From Solanum dulcamara (lineage: Eukaryota > Streptophyta > Magnoliopsida > Solanales > Solanaceae), in assembly GCF_947179165.1 (NCBI RefSeq), contig NC_077243.1:10257001-10321000 (forward strand): 64,000 nucleotides of DNA, in the 5' to 3' direction. The first letter of the stretch is position 1. Each line of letters opens with the position of its first letter. The notes under the pieces are model-generated. The model was given only the letters and a program-made list of their open reading frames with translations. It was not told the DNA's origin and searched no databases. The translations under genes were made by a program, and so were the position numbers. Positions 11,575-21,786 of this stretch are shown one piece after another.

Positions 11575-12534
11575 CTAGTGACGAAAAACCATCTCAGTGC
11601 TCTTCATTCTATCAGTACCAAAAAGTAATAATCTATCATCAAAAGCATCAATGTGTCCGAAAGAATCAGTACCAGGAGGGCACTCAAGAGCGGCTTCAAG
11701 GACCCGATGATGTACCCCATGGGAGTCAACTGATTGTCCACCTTTATGGTCATGTCCGCCCATACAGACCTTCACACAGCCATAGCGATGTATCACATCC
11801 ATCACTTCATCATAGTTCCACAACAACGCTGCAAAAGATGAGGCTCCAGGATCCAAAGGCAGATGACAACACACTATTACATTTTGATTCAACTTGGTAG
11901 ATTCCTGAAGGACATGATCCAGCCATTCCAGTTGTTCTTTCCCAACACCTCCATTGAACTTGAGAAACCTTCTCTCCAGTCCCACAAGTCCACTTGGACT
12001 GTTTTTGTCTGAATTTGGGTTTTTCTCCTGAAGAACTTTCAAGGCCTTCAAAGTATTTGGGTGATCTTCCGGCCAACCAATGGCACTGATATCATAAGCA
12101 TCTAGGATTACAAATCTGTACTCTGGAATTGGAGAAAAATCAAAATAGGCATGACCATCATGGCCAGGGATTCTCAACAATGGAAGCAGGTCCTTTCGAG
12201 GAAGATTGTAAAGGCAGTGATTTCCAATCATGTGATAGACAGGGCCGTTGAATTTATCAAATTCATCAACAATTTTCTTGACAGCAATCATTGACTGGTC
12301 TTTGGGACAATACCCATCAACAATGTCCCCAAAATTAAGAACAAACTTAGGCTTTTCTTGATTCCATTTCTGAACTGCCCTTCGCAACACACTAACACTG
12401 TGCCGGTAATACCTAGGAACGCCAAGGAATGAGAGGCCATTGTCGATATCAGCATACTGGACATCTGATATAACCCCAAAGGAGAGAAGTGGCTGCTTCC
12501 CCTGTGGACATAAAAGACCATTTGCATATCCCAT
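11575..12534 (-). CDS. Mn-dependent ADP-ribose/CDP-alcohol diphosphatase
   Basis: A single exon of 319 residues in the calcineurin-like metallophosphatase fold. Metal-binding motifs are in order: FGVISDVQY (D24 and Q26; the D-x-Q form marks the ADPRibase-Mn family, most phosphatases have D-x-H), NFGDIVDG (D70), IGNHC (N105, H106), VCCHLPL, and GGHDHKGG near the C-terminal third. The family hydrolyses ADP-ribose and CDP-choline/glycerol to a nucleoside monophosphate and a phospho compound, needing Mn2+; it is thought to be cytosolic, and no targeting signal is visible. Length matches plant members (about 310-330). The ATG is preceded by an acceptor-like AATTAATAG, and minus-strand sequence near 15160 has a donor-like GGGTACG, so a leader exon with a ~2.6 kb 5'-UTR intron is likely but inferred. 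Confidence 0.92.
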   Translation of the reverse strand: MGYANGLLCPQGKQPLLSFGVISDVQYADIDNGLSFLGVPRYYRHSVSVLRRAVQKWNQEKPKFVLNFGDIVDGYCPKDQSMIAVKKIVDEFDKFNGPVYHMIGNHCLYNLPRKDLLPLLRIPGHDGHAYFDFSPIPEYRFVILDAYDISAIGWPEDHPNTLKALKVLQEKNPNSDKNSPSGLVGLERRFLKFNGGVGKEQLEWLDHVLQESTKLNQNVIVCCHLPLDPGASSFAALLWNYDEVMDVIHRYGCVKVCMGGHDHKGGQSVDSHGVHHRVLEAALECPPGTDSFGHIDAFDDRLLLFGTDRMKSTEMVFRH

Positions 12535-13969
12535 TGCCTACCACCCTATTAATTTGCAAGGTTAAGTCGTCAATTGAGTAGTTGGAATAATACCACGCTC
12601 TAAAAGAGATGTAATTAAAACTGTGGTTGATCTGAATAACTATCAGAGGAGTGAAGATACATCTGCATAGTTTAAAACAACAAAGATATCAAATACATTT
12701 TAATACAATAAAACTATGAGGTAGTATAATAACACATTTCTATTGTAAGGCCTAAGTTGATTCAGAATACTAAGACAAAACAAACATGCATAAGAAATAA
12801 ACAAATACAAACAAATACTAAGGGGGAGCACTACTTTTCTAGGTAGAAACTTCCATTCCTCTATACATATTAGGTTCAGAAAGATAGAAACTAGCATCCC
12901 TGATATGAGGCTGTCTTCCTGCGCTATTATGAAGAAGCCTGTCCTGTATCTGAAACCCTTCCACTGCTCTCAGTGGACAGGGTTCTAGAAATCTTTACCG
13001 AGCTTGTCATTTTGCACTCAGGGCTTGGTCTTACATGATGAGTTCCTCAGAACTTCCAAATCCTGATGGTCATCTATGTTTTACCAAATCAGCTACTTTA
13101 TGGCAGTCAAATCAGCCATTCGAAGACCATCTCAATCCTCAAAGCAAATCAAAAATTATGGAATGAACATTACAGTCAGAAGAATTATGAATTTTATTAT
13201 ATGCTTGTGTCTTTAATGTATGTCCTTTCTTTCCCGATTAATTAATATATTTATTCTTTTTATTTTTAAGCACAAAATATGCAACCTTTAAGAGGACTTA
13301 ATTCGTGCAGCCAATAGTGTTAGTCAACAAATAGTCCATGAGTTCATCATGGTTGCTAAAATCCCCCATCAATCACAAAGAATAGAAAGCAATACTTGAT
13401 TTTCATCTTAAGTTCATAAAAGTAACACTCAGTTCATAGCTATAGGACAGAAACAAAATTCAAGAACCTACTAAGTCCAGAAGGTTAATAAGCCCAGTTA
13501 TGAAGGGCATGAATTTCCTCAAAGCTAGTTTCCATGATGTTAAAAGGCATTTAGCAAAAACTGTCATGGTTCAATGATCCTTTCTCCATCTTGAAATGCA
13601 AGCTTCATTTCACATTTATGGAGAAGTTCGGAAAGGGGCTAGGATTCACTGACTCAGACAGGCACAACCAATACGAATATGTGCTTCCTAGTCTTTTCCA
13701 AATTAATGACTACTACTCCATCTACTGTACATGCATCTTAGGAGCCCAACAATGGCTTTATGCATATTTGGTGCAGGACAGGAAAAGGTTCTCAAGGAAA
13801 AGAACACAGGCTTTAATAGATTGAAAGAACAAAAGAAATAAGGTAAAATTTGGACAGCCCTCAAAGGTGCTTGTCTACCCAAGATAATCTCTGTAAAAGG
13901 AGAACCTAGTTTGCATTGTCCAGTAGCAGATATGTGGTATATGTTTCTTTCAATTTTGGGACTAAGTTG
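12535..13969. other. Probable 5'-UTR intron of the diphosphatase gene
   Basis: No open coding region of note. Contains scattered low-complexity sequence. It lies between the ATG of the diphosphatase and a possible leader exon near 15160-15400, so it is probably intronic. This is inference from splice-like signals only. Confidence 0.35.
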
Positions 13970-14331
13970 AGAACAACCCCAACACAGGGAGGCAGTGGAA
14001 GGCTGGAGCAGATGGAAGTTGACAGAGCCAATTAGGAAAGTTAGGAAGATGATCCCAGCAAGCACTTTTTGGTGTCTTTGGCAAGAAAGGGATCGCAGAT
14101 GTTTTGATGGCATTTCAACAACTAACCACGCTCTAAAAGCTAAATGCCTTGTGTATCTCTTAAGTGAGCTCACTTACTCTAGCTTAGCCCTTTCTTCTTT
14201 TGATTTTTTGGTAAGCTTCTTGGACAGGTTCTATGTTGTATTGTAACGGAGCTAACATCTGTCACTTATGTAACTTTGCATCTTCTTGATGCTTGCATTG
14301 AAGCAACTTAATTCATCAAAAAAAAAAAGAA
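13970..14331 (+). mobile_element. L1-type LINE 3' end with poly(A)
   Basis: Plus-strand translation at about 13995-14170 gives WSRWKLTEPIRKVRKMIPAS, followed by FWCLWQERDRRCFDGIS. This is the C-terminal zinc-binding end of a plant L1 reverse transcriptase. It is followed by a 3' UTR and a run of A at 14321-14331. The 5' part is absent, as in truncated LINE insertions. Confidence 0.7.
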
Positions 14332-15407
14332 GTCAAAAAGTGTTATCAGCGTTTTAAGAAAAGCTGTGTCTAGTAGACAGACACTCCAACAGTTACACGT
14401 GATATTATCTGTTGTGCAATATCAAGTAGCAGCAGGAAGGATATGGGAAAATAATTAGCCATTGAGGTTGTTTAAACTTAAAAGTTAAGATTTTTGGAGC
14501 TGGCTTTTTGGATCTTTAGAAGAGCCAACAGAACCTATGCCCATTCACATTACTTCATCAAAAAGAAGAAAAAAAAACAATTATGACCTATCACAATTTC
14601 AGGAATTTCAATTACTTCTGCTAAGATTATCAGTACTATATCTGTTCTCAATCAATTAGTCAAATATCAACTAGCTACAATTTTTAGTTCCATAAAATGT
14701 TAGAATCCTTCTCAACAGAAAAACAGTTAGAAGAACGTAATAAATTTTACATCAACAACATAAAATAGTATAGCTACAGCAAAACTATAAAAACTTAAAG
14801 CAAAAAGAAGAAGAAATTTATAATCACATACGTATATGATAAATAGTTTTTTGATTCCATCCACAATTTTAAATATGGAATTTAGCACTGTCAAATTCAA
14901 ATAAGGGAATAAAAATTAAGAGGGCGAGAGGATAGAAGAAAACAGAAGCCTTATAAATCTTCAATGTCGACTCAGAGAAACAAAAAAAATTGATTTGATT
15001 ATTCACAAAAGTGCAAACATGGGTTCGGTAAAGTTTGAATCTTTCAATACACAAAACTGAGAAGGCATTATAATTTTTGTTTTTTTAGCAAGAACCATAA
15101 AGATAGGCAGAGAAAACAAGGAGAAATAGGCAATTTGGAAAGACAAATATTAACGTACCCAAATTGTATCTTGTCGATTAAGTCTTGTGCACAAAGGAGG
15201 GCTTTGAAAGGAAAAGAGCAATGGAGAATTTGACGACGTCGGTGGGTCGGAGGGACAAGCCCCCCACGATTATGAGGAAAGCTGGTATATAGCTCTTCAC
15301 CAGGTTTGATTGGTCAAATTTGATTACAATTGTAACCCCAAATCTGCAAAGGAAAATAAAAGAAGAAGAAGAAGAAGCACGATTAGGCGCTACCACGTGT
15401 GTGAGAA
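14332..15407. other. Intron/leader and promoter region of the diphosphatase (inferred)
   Basis: No protein-coding gene recognised. A minus-strand leader exon may lie near 15160-15400, with donor GGGTACG at its lower end. A GAA microsatellite lies at 15361-15377. Confidence 0.35.
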
Positions 15408-15415
15408 CTTAAAAT

Positions 15416-17084
15416 CCGTACTATTCAAAATCAACAGCTATCCATGACCCAATGCAAAATTAGCTTATTGGTATTGAGTTATTGGATTAGCGGGTGAGAA
15501 ATGAATTTAAATTTTATAATTAACGGCTTATTGGTGTGGGGGACGGATTACTCAATTTTTTTATTGGATAAATCGTTAACCCGTTAAAAATTTATTACAT
15601 TTTATTATATTTTTATCCCTAAACATATAAAATATGTATGATAATTATAATTTGTAAACCTAAAGATAAGTCTCAACAGGCTAAAGCCTAATAAGACAGC
15701 CATTCTCGCCCATTTAGTAAAGGAAAAATTACTTAATTGAGTGTTTTTTAAAAATTAATTACTGATTTTAGCGATATTTTTTATTTATTACCATTTATAG
15801 CAATACATAGCAATATTATGATAAATCTACACTTGTATTAAAAGTGAATTATGCATCCAATATAAATGTATTATAAGTGTTTTAAAATATATATTATGTT
15901 TGTGTAGTAAGAAACTGACATAATGTATTATAAGTCTATTAAATTATGTGATAAATGTATTATCTATCTATAAAACTTACTGACATAATGTATTATAAGT
16001 CTATTAAATTATGTGATAAATGTATTATCTATCTATAAAACTTGTATTATATATGTTTTATAAATAGTTCTCTGCAATATGTATTATAAATGTTCAGTAA
16101 AAAAAATTTATTGTCATAGATGATAAATATTTTCTTAATATTGTATATTTATGTAAGTTTCCCTTTAGTAAATAAGACAACAACTATACCCTAATTTTAC
16201 CTAAACCTAAAGGGTAGGAACTGTCTCCCTCTTCTCTTTCCTCCCCTCCGCCTCTAGCCTCTCGCTCTCATCTACTGTCTTCGGTGAAATTTCACCACGG
16301 AGACAAGCAAGACCATGTCGCCGTCTCCACCTCTTCTCGTTCCTCCTCCTCTACTCGCAATATTTCGTTAAGCAAAACTTCGATGAGCCAGACAACATTG
16401 ATAGCAATAAATACGACTCCGGTGGAGCCAACCATCACAGCCACCAGAAGGTGACAGCTAGTGAACGTCGATGAAGACTAACGCCTGAGATTTCGGCATG
16501 TTAAAGACAAATCTGAAAAGATTCGTCTAGGTTTGTTTTCTTATTTTTTAATTTCTCATTTCTGTCTATTGATTTTTCAATTTATTCTTTTGATGCATGT
16601 TTACTCTTGTTGTGAATTTTGGCTAAAACATGAATTTCTTTGAGGTTTCAGATCTTTGGTTCACTGATTCTTTATGTTAATGTGCTAAATCCTCACTTTA
16701 TGTCTAAATCGACTTCGAATCTGCTTTGATTATTTCTGTTAATTTTGGTATGTGCTTCACTGATTTTGGCGTTATTAAACTATTGGTATAAAATTGATTA
16801 TACATATCGTAGCTTATTTTTGGGTTGTTGATTGAAATACAGGGACTCAAAGTCTTAAACTTCTAGCATGGTTGAACAAAGTGATAAGGTGATAGGTGAA
16901 AGTAATGCATCAAATGCATCAAGTCATTCTATACTTAACCGATACACCGCCCGATAATTGTTAATTCGATACCGAATCAATCGATATCTTATAGGTTGGC
17001 TAGCGAATTAGTACTTTTAAAAGCCGATAACTATTAAGCCGAACCATTAAACATAATAATTCGTCCGATCCGCCCGATAAGCAA
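15416..17084 (+). mobile_element. hAT-like deletion derivative with transposase leader (tentative)
   Basis: The right end reads CCGCCCGATAAGCAACCCTA, a hAT-style terminus, preceded by many CCGATA/ACCGAAT-type subterminal motifs. Related motifs in inverse form (GGATTAGCGGGTGAG, AACCCGTTAAAA) occur at 15485-15590. The middle (16200-16870) is a GC-richer leader, an intron-like stretch, then a short start MVEQSDKVIGESNASNASSH resembling the N-terminus of hAT BED-type transposases, after which coding sequence ends abruptly. An 8-base CTTAAAAT occurs on both sides (15408 and 17085), but the left terminal repeat is not recognisable, so the left boundary is weak. Confidence 0.4.
15722..16165 (+). repeat. 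Dispersed AT-rich repeat, copy B, with internal 65-bp duplication
   Basis: Reverse-complement relative of 8840-9225. A 65-base unit beginning CTGACATAATGTATTATAAG at 15915 is repeated exactly from 15980 to about 16044, a recent tandem duplication inside the repeat. Confidence 0.65.
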
Positions 17085-17328
17085 CCCTACTTAAAATTAG
17101 ATTAACCTCTTGACATGTAACCCTATATAATTTCACTAGTAAAGTGTTGTGGACTCTTTCAATCACTTTTTGGATTGGAAAAAACCTTATATATAAGCAC
17201 TTTTTGTGGTGTCCAAAGCTTACACAAATACAAATTTCTTTCTTTCTCAAATAAGAAATAAGATTTTGAGTTTTAATAAAATATGGACACAATAGAGATT
17301 ATGAATTTACTTACTTTTCACTTGAGAC

Positions 17329-17866
17329 TAGGAGTTGCATATCGGTCGGTTTCGATCGATTTTGAAGTTTATCAGTTATCGATTTATAAACATGTCAAAC
17401 TGTTAGATAACCATTAAGATATTGGCTTATTGGTTATCAATTAGTGATCATTATCAGTTCGGTTATCAGTTTAACCGTTAACATTTGACACGAAAAATCA
17501 TTGAAAATCACTTAGAAACAAAGGAACAAACCAAATGAATCATGCACATGAGTTGATAAATTGTGTCTTGTTCAAAAGCAAATGCAAAACATTTAGAATA
17601 ACCAAGAGACAACCAAAAATAAAAGTATGAAAACTAAACCCTATGTGAAGGACTCTGTATATTGAATGGTAATAAAAATATAAATTATTAAGTTATTATC
17701 AGTTTATTGATTAACTCGTTAAGAAAAAACCTTAAACCGTTAAAAATCGTAATAAAAAAAATTAAAATTATTATAAAAACCGCTAAATCAATAACCTATT
17801 ACCAATAAATCAATAACTCTTTTTCGATTCGATTTATCGATTTTGATTCGATTTTGAATAGCCCTA
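17329..17866. mobile_element. Non-autonomous hAT element with 8-bp target duplication
   Basis: Bounded by CTTGAGAC at 17321-17328 and again at 17867-17874. Ends are TAGGAGTTGCATATCGG and the complement of TAGGGCTATTC. Both subterminal regions are rich in ATCGATT/GGTTATCGG motifs, in opposite orientations. No transposase. The 8-bp duplication and TAGGG-type ends fit hAT. Confidence 0.75.
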
Positions 17867-18349
17867 CTTGAGACTCTTTTTTATGAAAGTAGTTTTTGGA
17901 AATCTGTTTTGAATTAATTTTACTATAATAAATTATAAATTATTTCATTATAAATTCGTAATTGCACTTATATATTTATATTTCAGATTTCTCCATCAAA
18001 CACTTATTTAATTCTCATTTTAAGATTATAGATACTAATCAAAGAATCAAAATACTTATCGAAATTAATTTCAAAAATTTATAAGCTTCGCAAAAACGCA
18101 TATCATGAATCTCTATATTGAAACATGTATTTCATCAACTAACTTATTATTTCACCATTATATATTATTATCACTTGATCTACCAGGCATATTGATCTTT
18201 CTCGGGATCTCATTTTTTAAAAAATCGAAACGATAATTAATATATACAGCTCACAATAGTTATATTAGGATTGAGAATATAAGTGCATTAACAATTTAGA
18301 GAATATGTTTTTGCTAGTCAGTCTAAAATATATATCTTTACTCATTCTC

Positions 18350-18485
18350 ATTCGTAAGTAACTATTTTGATGATGTTAGACATCGCATTAGAGTGGCATA
18401 AATGAAATAGACGCTTACTTTTGATGTTTTGTGTGATAATTAATAATGTACATTTAAATTTAAAGTAAGTTCTACAAAGTGGTGG
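18350..18485 (+). mobile_element. RTE-type LINE fragment, left part (interrupted)
   Basis: Plus-strand sequence CGCATTAGAGTGGCATAAAT through GTAAGTTCTACAAAGTGGTGG parallels the minus-strand LINE at 6930-7020 (peptide RIGEAWMKW to KFYKVVV). It continues after the solo LTR at 20640. Confidence 0.75.
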
Positions 18486-20639
18486 TGTAATGACCTTGAG
18501 GGTGATTTTCAAAAATTTGTACAAAAACGCGTGAACAGTAACACACGTGAACAGTAACACGCGTGAACAGTAAATTTTTGGGCAGAAAATGCCCCTTTCT
18601 TCCCATTTCAATAGTTTTCATCATTTGTTTGAGTTCTTGAACTCCTTGGGGTGATTTGAGAAGAGATTTTCGAGGCAAAGTGTTGGGTAAGTGATTTTTG
18701 ACCTAAAACCTTCCTTTTTCATTAAGTTTTTGACGATTTTAACTCTTAAATTTTAGTTTCAAACCCCAAAAATCCTTGTTTCTTCCCTAATCCGAATTTA
18801 AGGAAAATTGTGATTTCCAACTCGTTTTGAGCTCTATTTTTATGGGTTTTTCAACCATGAGTTCCTTATTACCAATAGAATGGGATTGTTCAATAAATTT
18901 CCAGATTTGACCCTTTTCGAAAATAATTAATTTTTGGACTATTTTACTTCCGGTTCCGAAACCTATCAATATGGGTGTCATTGGACTCCTTGTGACGTGT
19001 ATGTTTCATTGTTGATAGTGGGTTGTCATTCCGAGCGCTGAATTCGAGAGTTGCTTGTCCGGTGGAGGTATTCGAGTGCGATTTCGGCAATTGAGGTAGG
19101 TTTGGCTATCTTTCTTTGAGATTGAGATGGGGTAATTAGTCATTCATATGTTATAGACTTTGGGATGGGGTTGTAGTATGAGTTGAGAATGTTATATATA
19201 TTGTGATGTCCGTGTGGAGGCTTATTTATTAATGTGTTGCCGTGACGGGGTTTATTTGTATTACATAGCCCGTGGGGGGGCCTTATTTGTTATCTTATTT
19301 GCTTTGAGAGCATGTGAATTATGATTTGCCTAAGAGAGAGGCTTGAGTATATTATTTGACTTGTGATGACGCCTGAGAGATTGAGTTGGGGGTTTTGAGC
19401 ATACTTGAGTATTGAAATATTGTTGAGAAAGGGGTGAATATTTAAATGAAAGTGTGTTCTTCCCGTTACTATTTATTGAGGGTGAATATCATGTGTAGGT
19501 TAAGTTTTGAGAACTTTGAACCTTATACCACATGTGAGTTGATTATTACTTCCATGCATATGTGTTTTGATGCATTCATCCTCATTCATTATATCATGAA
19601 ATATGGGAAGTTGAGAAATATGGAAATTTTTTTTGAGAAAGAAAATGAAACACCTTTAAACCTTTGTATCTTGAGTCCCTGACCGAGGCAGTTTTCCGGC
19701 AGGGTAGTGGATGCATTGTGATCCCAACCTTTGTATCTTGAGTCCCTGACCGAGGCAGTTTTCCGGCAGGGTAGTGGATGCATTGTGATCCTAACCTTTG
19801 TATCTTGAGTCTCTGATCGAGGCAGTTTTCCGGCAGGGTAGTGGATGCATTGTGATCCCTTGACCACGAGGAGGTGGCAAGGATAATGAGATATTGTGAT
19901 TGAGGTATATGGTCTGCGAGACCCCCATGGGTCCTGCTTGGTAGCACAGCTCGGCAGGTGTATACGACAGGCTGTGCGATAGTCTTGATTCCATCGTACC
20001 ACCACATCATTGTATCATCATATTGCATTGCATTGCATTGATATTTGTGCTGCTTGAATTATCTGATTAATTGTGATTATGAGCTGTTATTATGGGTTTA
20101 CTTTACTCGCGCCAATATATATATAAACTGGCGGCACCAATGCCGAAGTGAGACTTTTCTGTATGCAGGTGGAAGCGTTCCTTAGTTTATTTCATAAGTT
20201 TGATTAATTCCTTATACTCAGTCAGCTAAAACCTACTGAGTACATGTGAATTGTACTCACCCCTACTTCTGTGTCCCTTTTTGATGCAGATACTAGTCGG
20301 GGTACCCCACGTGACAGTTAATATTCTAGCGGATTGTGTATTCTCAGATTAGTGGTGAGGTCCTAGACTTCGGATCGTCACTAGTCTATCTTTATTTTTC
20401 AATCTTTTGTATCATTCAGAGACTTATGTTGTATCTTCAGATTCGAACCTTGTATTAGATGCTCTTTATACTTATGACACCAGGTTTTGGGATAATTTCT
20501 TTATTTTTTTTTCTTTTTATTTAAATCGTGGCATCACTTTTCCCTTTGGGAGTCTTGTATGAGTTTTATTTTTAGGGTTACACATCAGATTGGGTTTTGA
20601 GATGTGTGCCATCATGACTTTAGTTTTTGGGTTGTGACA
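18486..20639 (+). mobile_element. Solo LTR, probably Ty3/Gypsy
   Basis: Begins TGTAATGACC and ends GGTTGTGACA (TG...CA), flanked by a perfect 5-bp duplication GGTGG at 18481-18485 and 20640-20644. The 2154 bases have no protein domains, as expected for a solo LTR left after recombination between two LTRs. The TGTAAYGACC start and length suggest a Gypsy-type LTR. It splits a LINE fragment, so it inserted after the LINE. It contains a 3 x 67-bp tandem array. Confidence 0.85.
19661..19861 (+). repeat. Three tandem 67-bp units inside the solo LTR
   Basis: The unit starting CCTTTGTATCTTGAGTCCCT begins at 19661, 19728 and 19795. Each ends GTGGATGCATTGTGATCCC or nearly so, with only a few substitutions between units. 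Confidence 0.92.
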
Positions 20640-21330
20640 GGTGGTTAGACCGTCCTTATTGTATATGGTCGAGTGTTGGTCAGTCAAGAACTCACATGTT
20701 TCAAAAGATGCATGTTGTAAAGATTAGAATGTTGTGTTGCATGTATGGACATACTAGGAGCGATAAGTTTAGAAATGAGATCCGGGAGAACGTGGGAATG
20801 ACCATTATGGCGGATAAGATTGAGAAAAGCGATATTGAGATAATTTTGACATATGAGGAGGAAATGTGTAGACGCCCATTGAGGAGCTGCGAGAAGTTGG
20901 TTGTAGGAGGTACACGAAGGGATAGAGATAGGCGAAAAAGTATTGGAGAGAGGTGATTAAACAAGACATGACACAACTTCATATTATCGAGGAAATGTCT
21001 CTATATAGGAAGGAGTAGATGTCGCGTATCATGGTAGAATATTAGTAGGGTCTTGCCTTGCTTTTGTTATTAATCACTATATGTTTGTATTGTGTTTCGA
21101 TTATCATACTAATTTGCTGCTGGTATTGTTTCTTTCTTCTAGGTTTTATATTGTTTTTCATACTAACTGTTATGCTTTCTTTATTTTTTTTTATACTTGA
21201 ATCTGATGCACTTGAGCCGAGAGTCTTTCTGAAACAACTTTTCATCTTCACGAGATAGTAATAAAATTTGAGTACACTCTACACTCTTCAAATTCTATTT
21301 AGTGACATTTCACTAAATATGCTATTATTA
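20640..21330 (+). mobile_element. RTE-type LINE fragment, right part
   Basis: Continues the interrupted reverse transcriptase (VVRPSLLYMVECWSVKNSHV, then GHTRSDKFRNEIRENVGM) and its 3' UTR. The tail matches the TS/RTE 3' end: GAGTCTTTCTGAAACAAC, GAGTACACTCTACACTC, AGTGACATTTCACTAAATATG, then TTATTATT. It ends about 450 bases before the PGDH ATG. Confidence 0.75.
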
Positions 21331-21786
21331 TTATATAAAAATTATTTTTCTTTTTAAATCTTATTAAAAAATAGTGGTATGATCATTTGGGCATCATAGT
21401 TGGAAGATTATTCATGTTCTTCGATACTAATGATAATTATATGCCAATAAAAATTGCGGTGAAATAATAAATAGCCCTTTCACCTTAGCAAGTACTACTT
21501 TCATTCATTAGTAGTATTTTGTTTTCACCATAAAGACTATAACCTTTTTTTAAATTGAAAAGAGAAGGAAAAAGAAACTTCTCATACTTTTCCAAGCGCG
21601 TGTACACGCCCACCCACTTCGTTGGTTACCAATTTCCTATTCCATCACTCGTCAGCGACCAGTCACCCATAAAACCCTCTCCAAATCCGTACACAAAAAC
21701 AACTCGTTTTCAGCCTTCTTCCGCCGCCCCAATAGCCGCCGTCGCCGTCTCACCACACTGAGCTACGCTCCGAATAGTTTACCACA
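21331..21786 (+). promoter_or_regulatory. Promoter and 5' UTR of PGDH (inferred)
   Basis: Free of recognisable transposon sequence. The last 200 bases become C-rich (GCCGCCGTCGCCGTCTCACC), as plant 5' UTRs of housekeeping plastid genes often are. No unambiguous TATA box. Confidence 0.4.

Noticed and set aside
11553..11900. Plus-strand frame of 115 codons
   Set aside because: Complement of the diphosphatase gene; low complexity and no family resemblance.
13703..14173. Minus-strand frame of 156 codons
   Set aside because: Antisense to an L1-type LINE 3' end, which has recognisable protein sequence on plus.
19661..19861. CRISPR-like array
   Set aside because: Units are adjacent with no spacers, and the context is an LTR in a plant nuclear genome.
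19589..20028. Overlapping minus-strand open frames of 138 and 144 codons
   Set aside because: They arise from the 67-bp tandem repeats in the solo LTR. 67 is not a multiple of 3, so the same repeat opens several frames; there is no domain.
20627..20956. Open frame of 109 codons resembling a gene
   Set aside because: It is the reverse transcriptase C-terminal remnant (GHTRSDKFRNE block) of the LINE interrupted by the solo LTR, with no start of its own.
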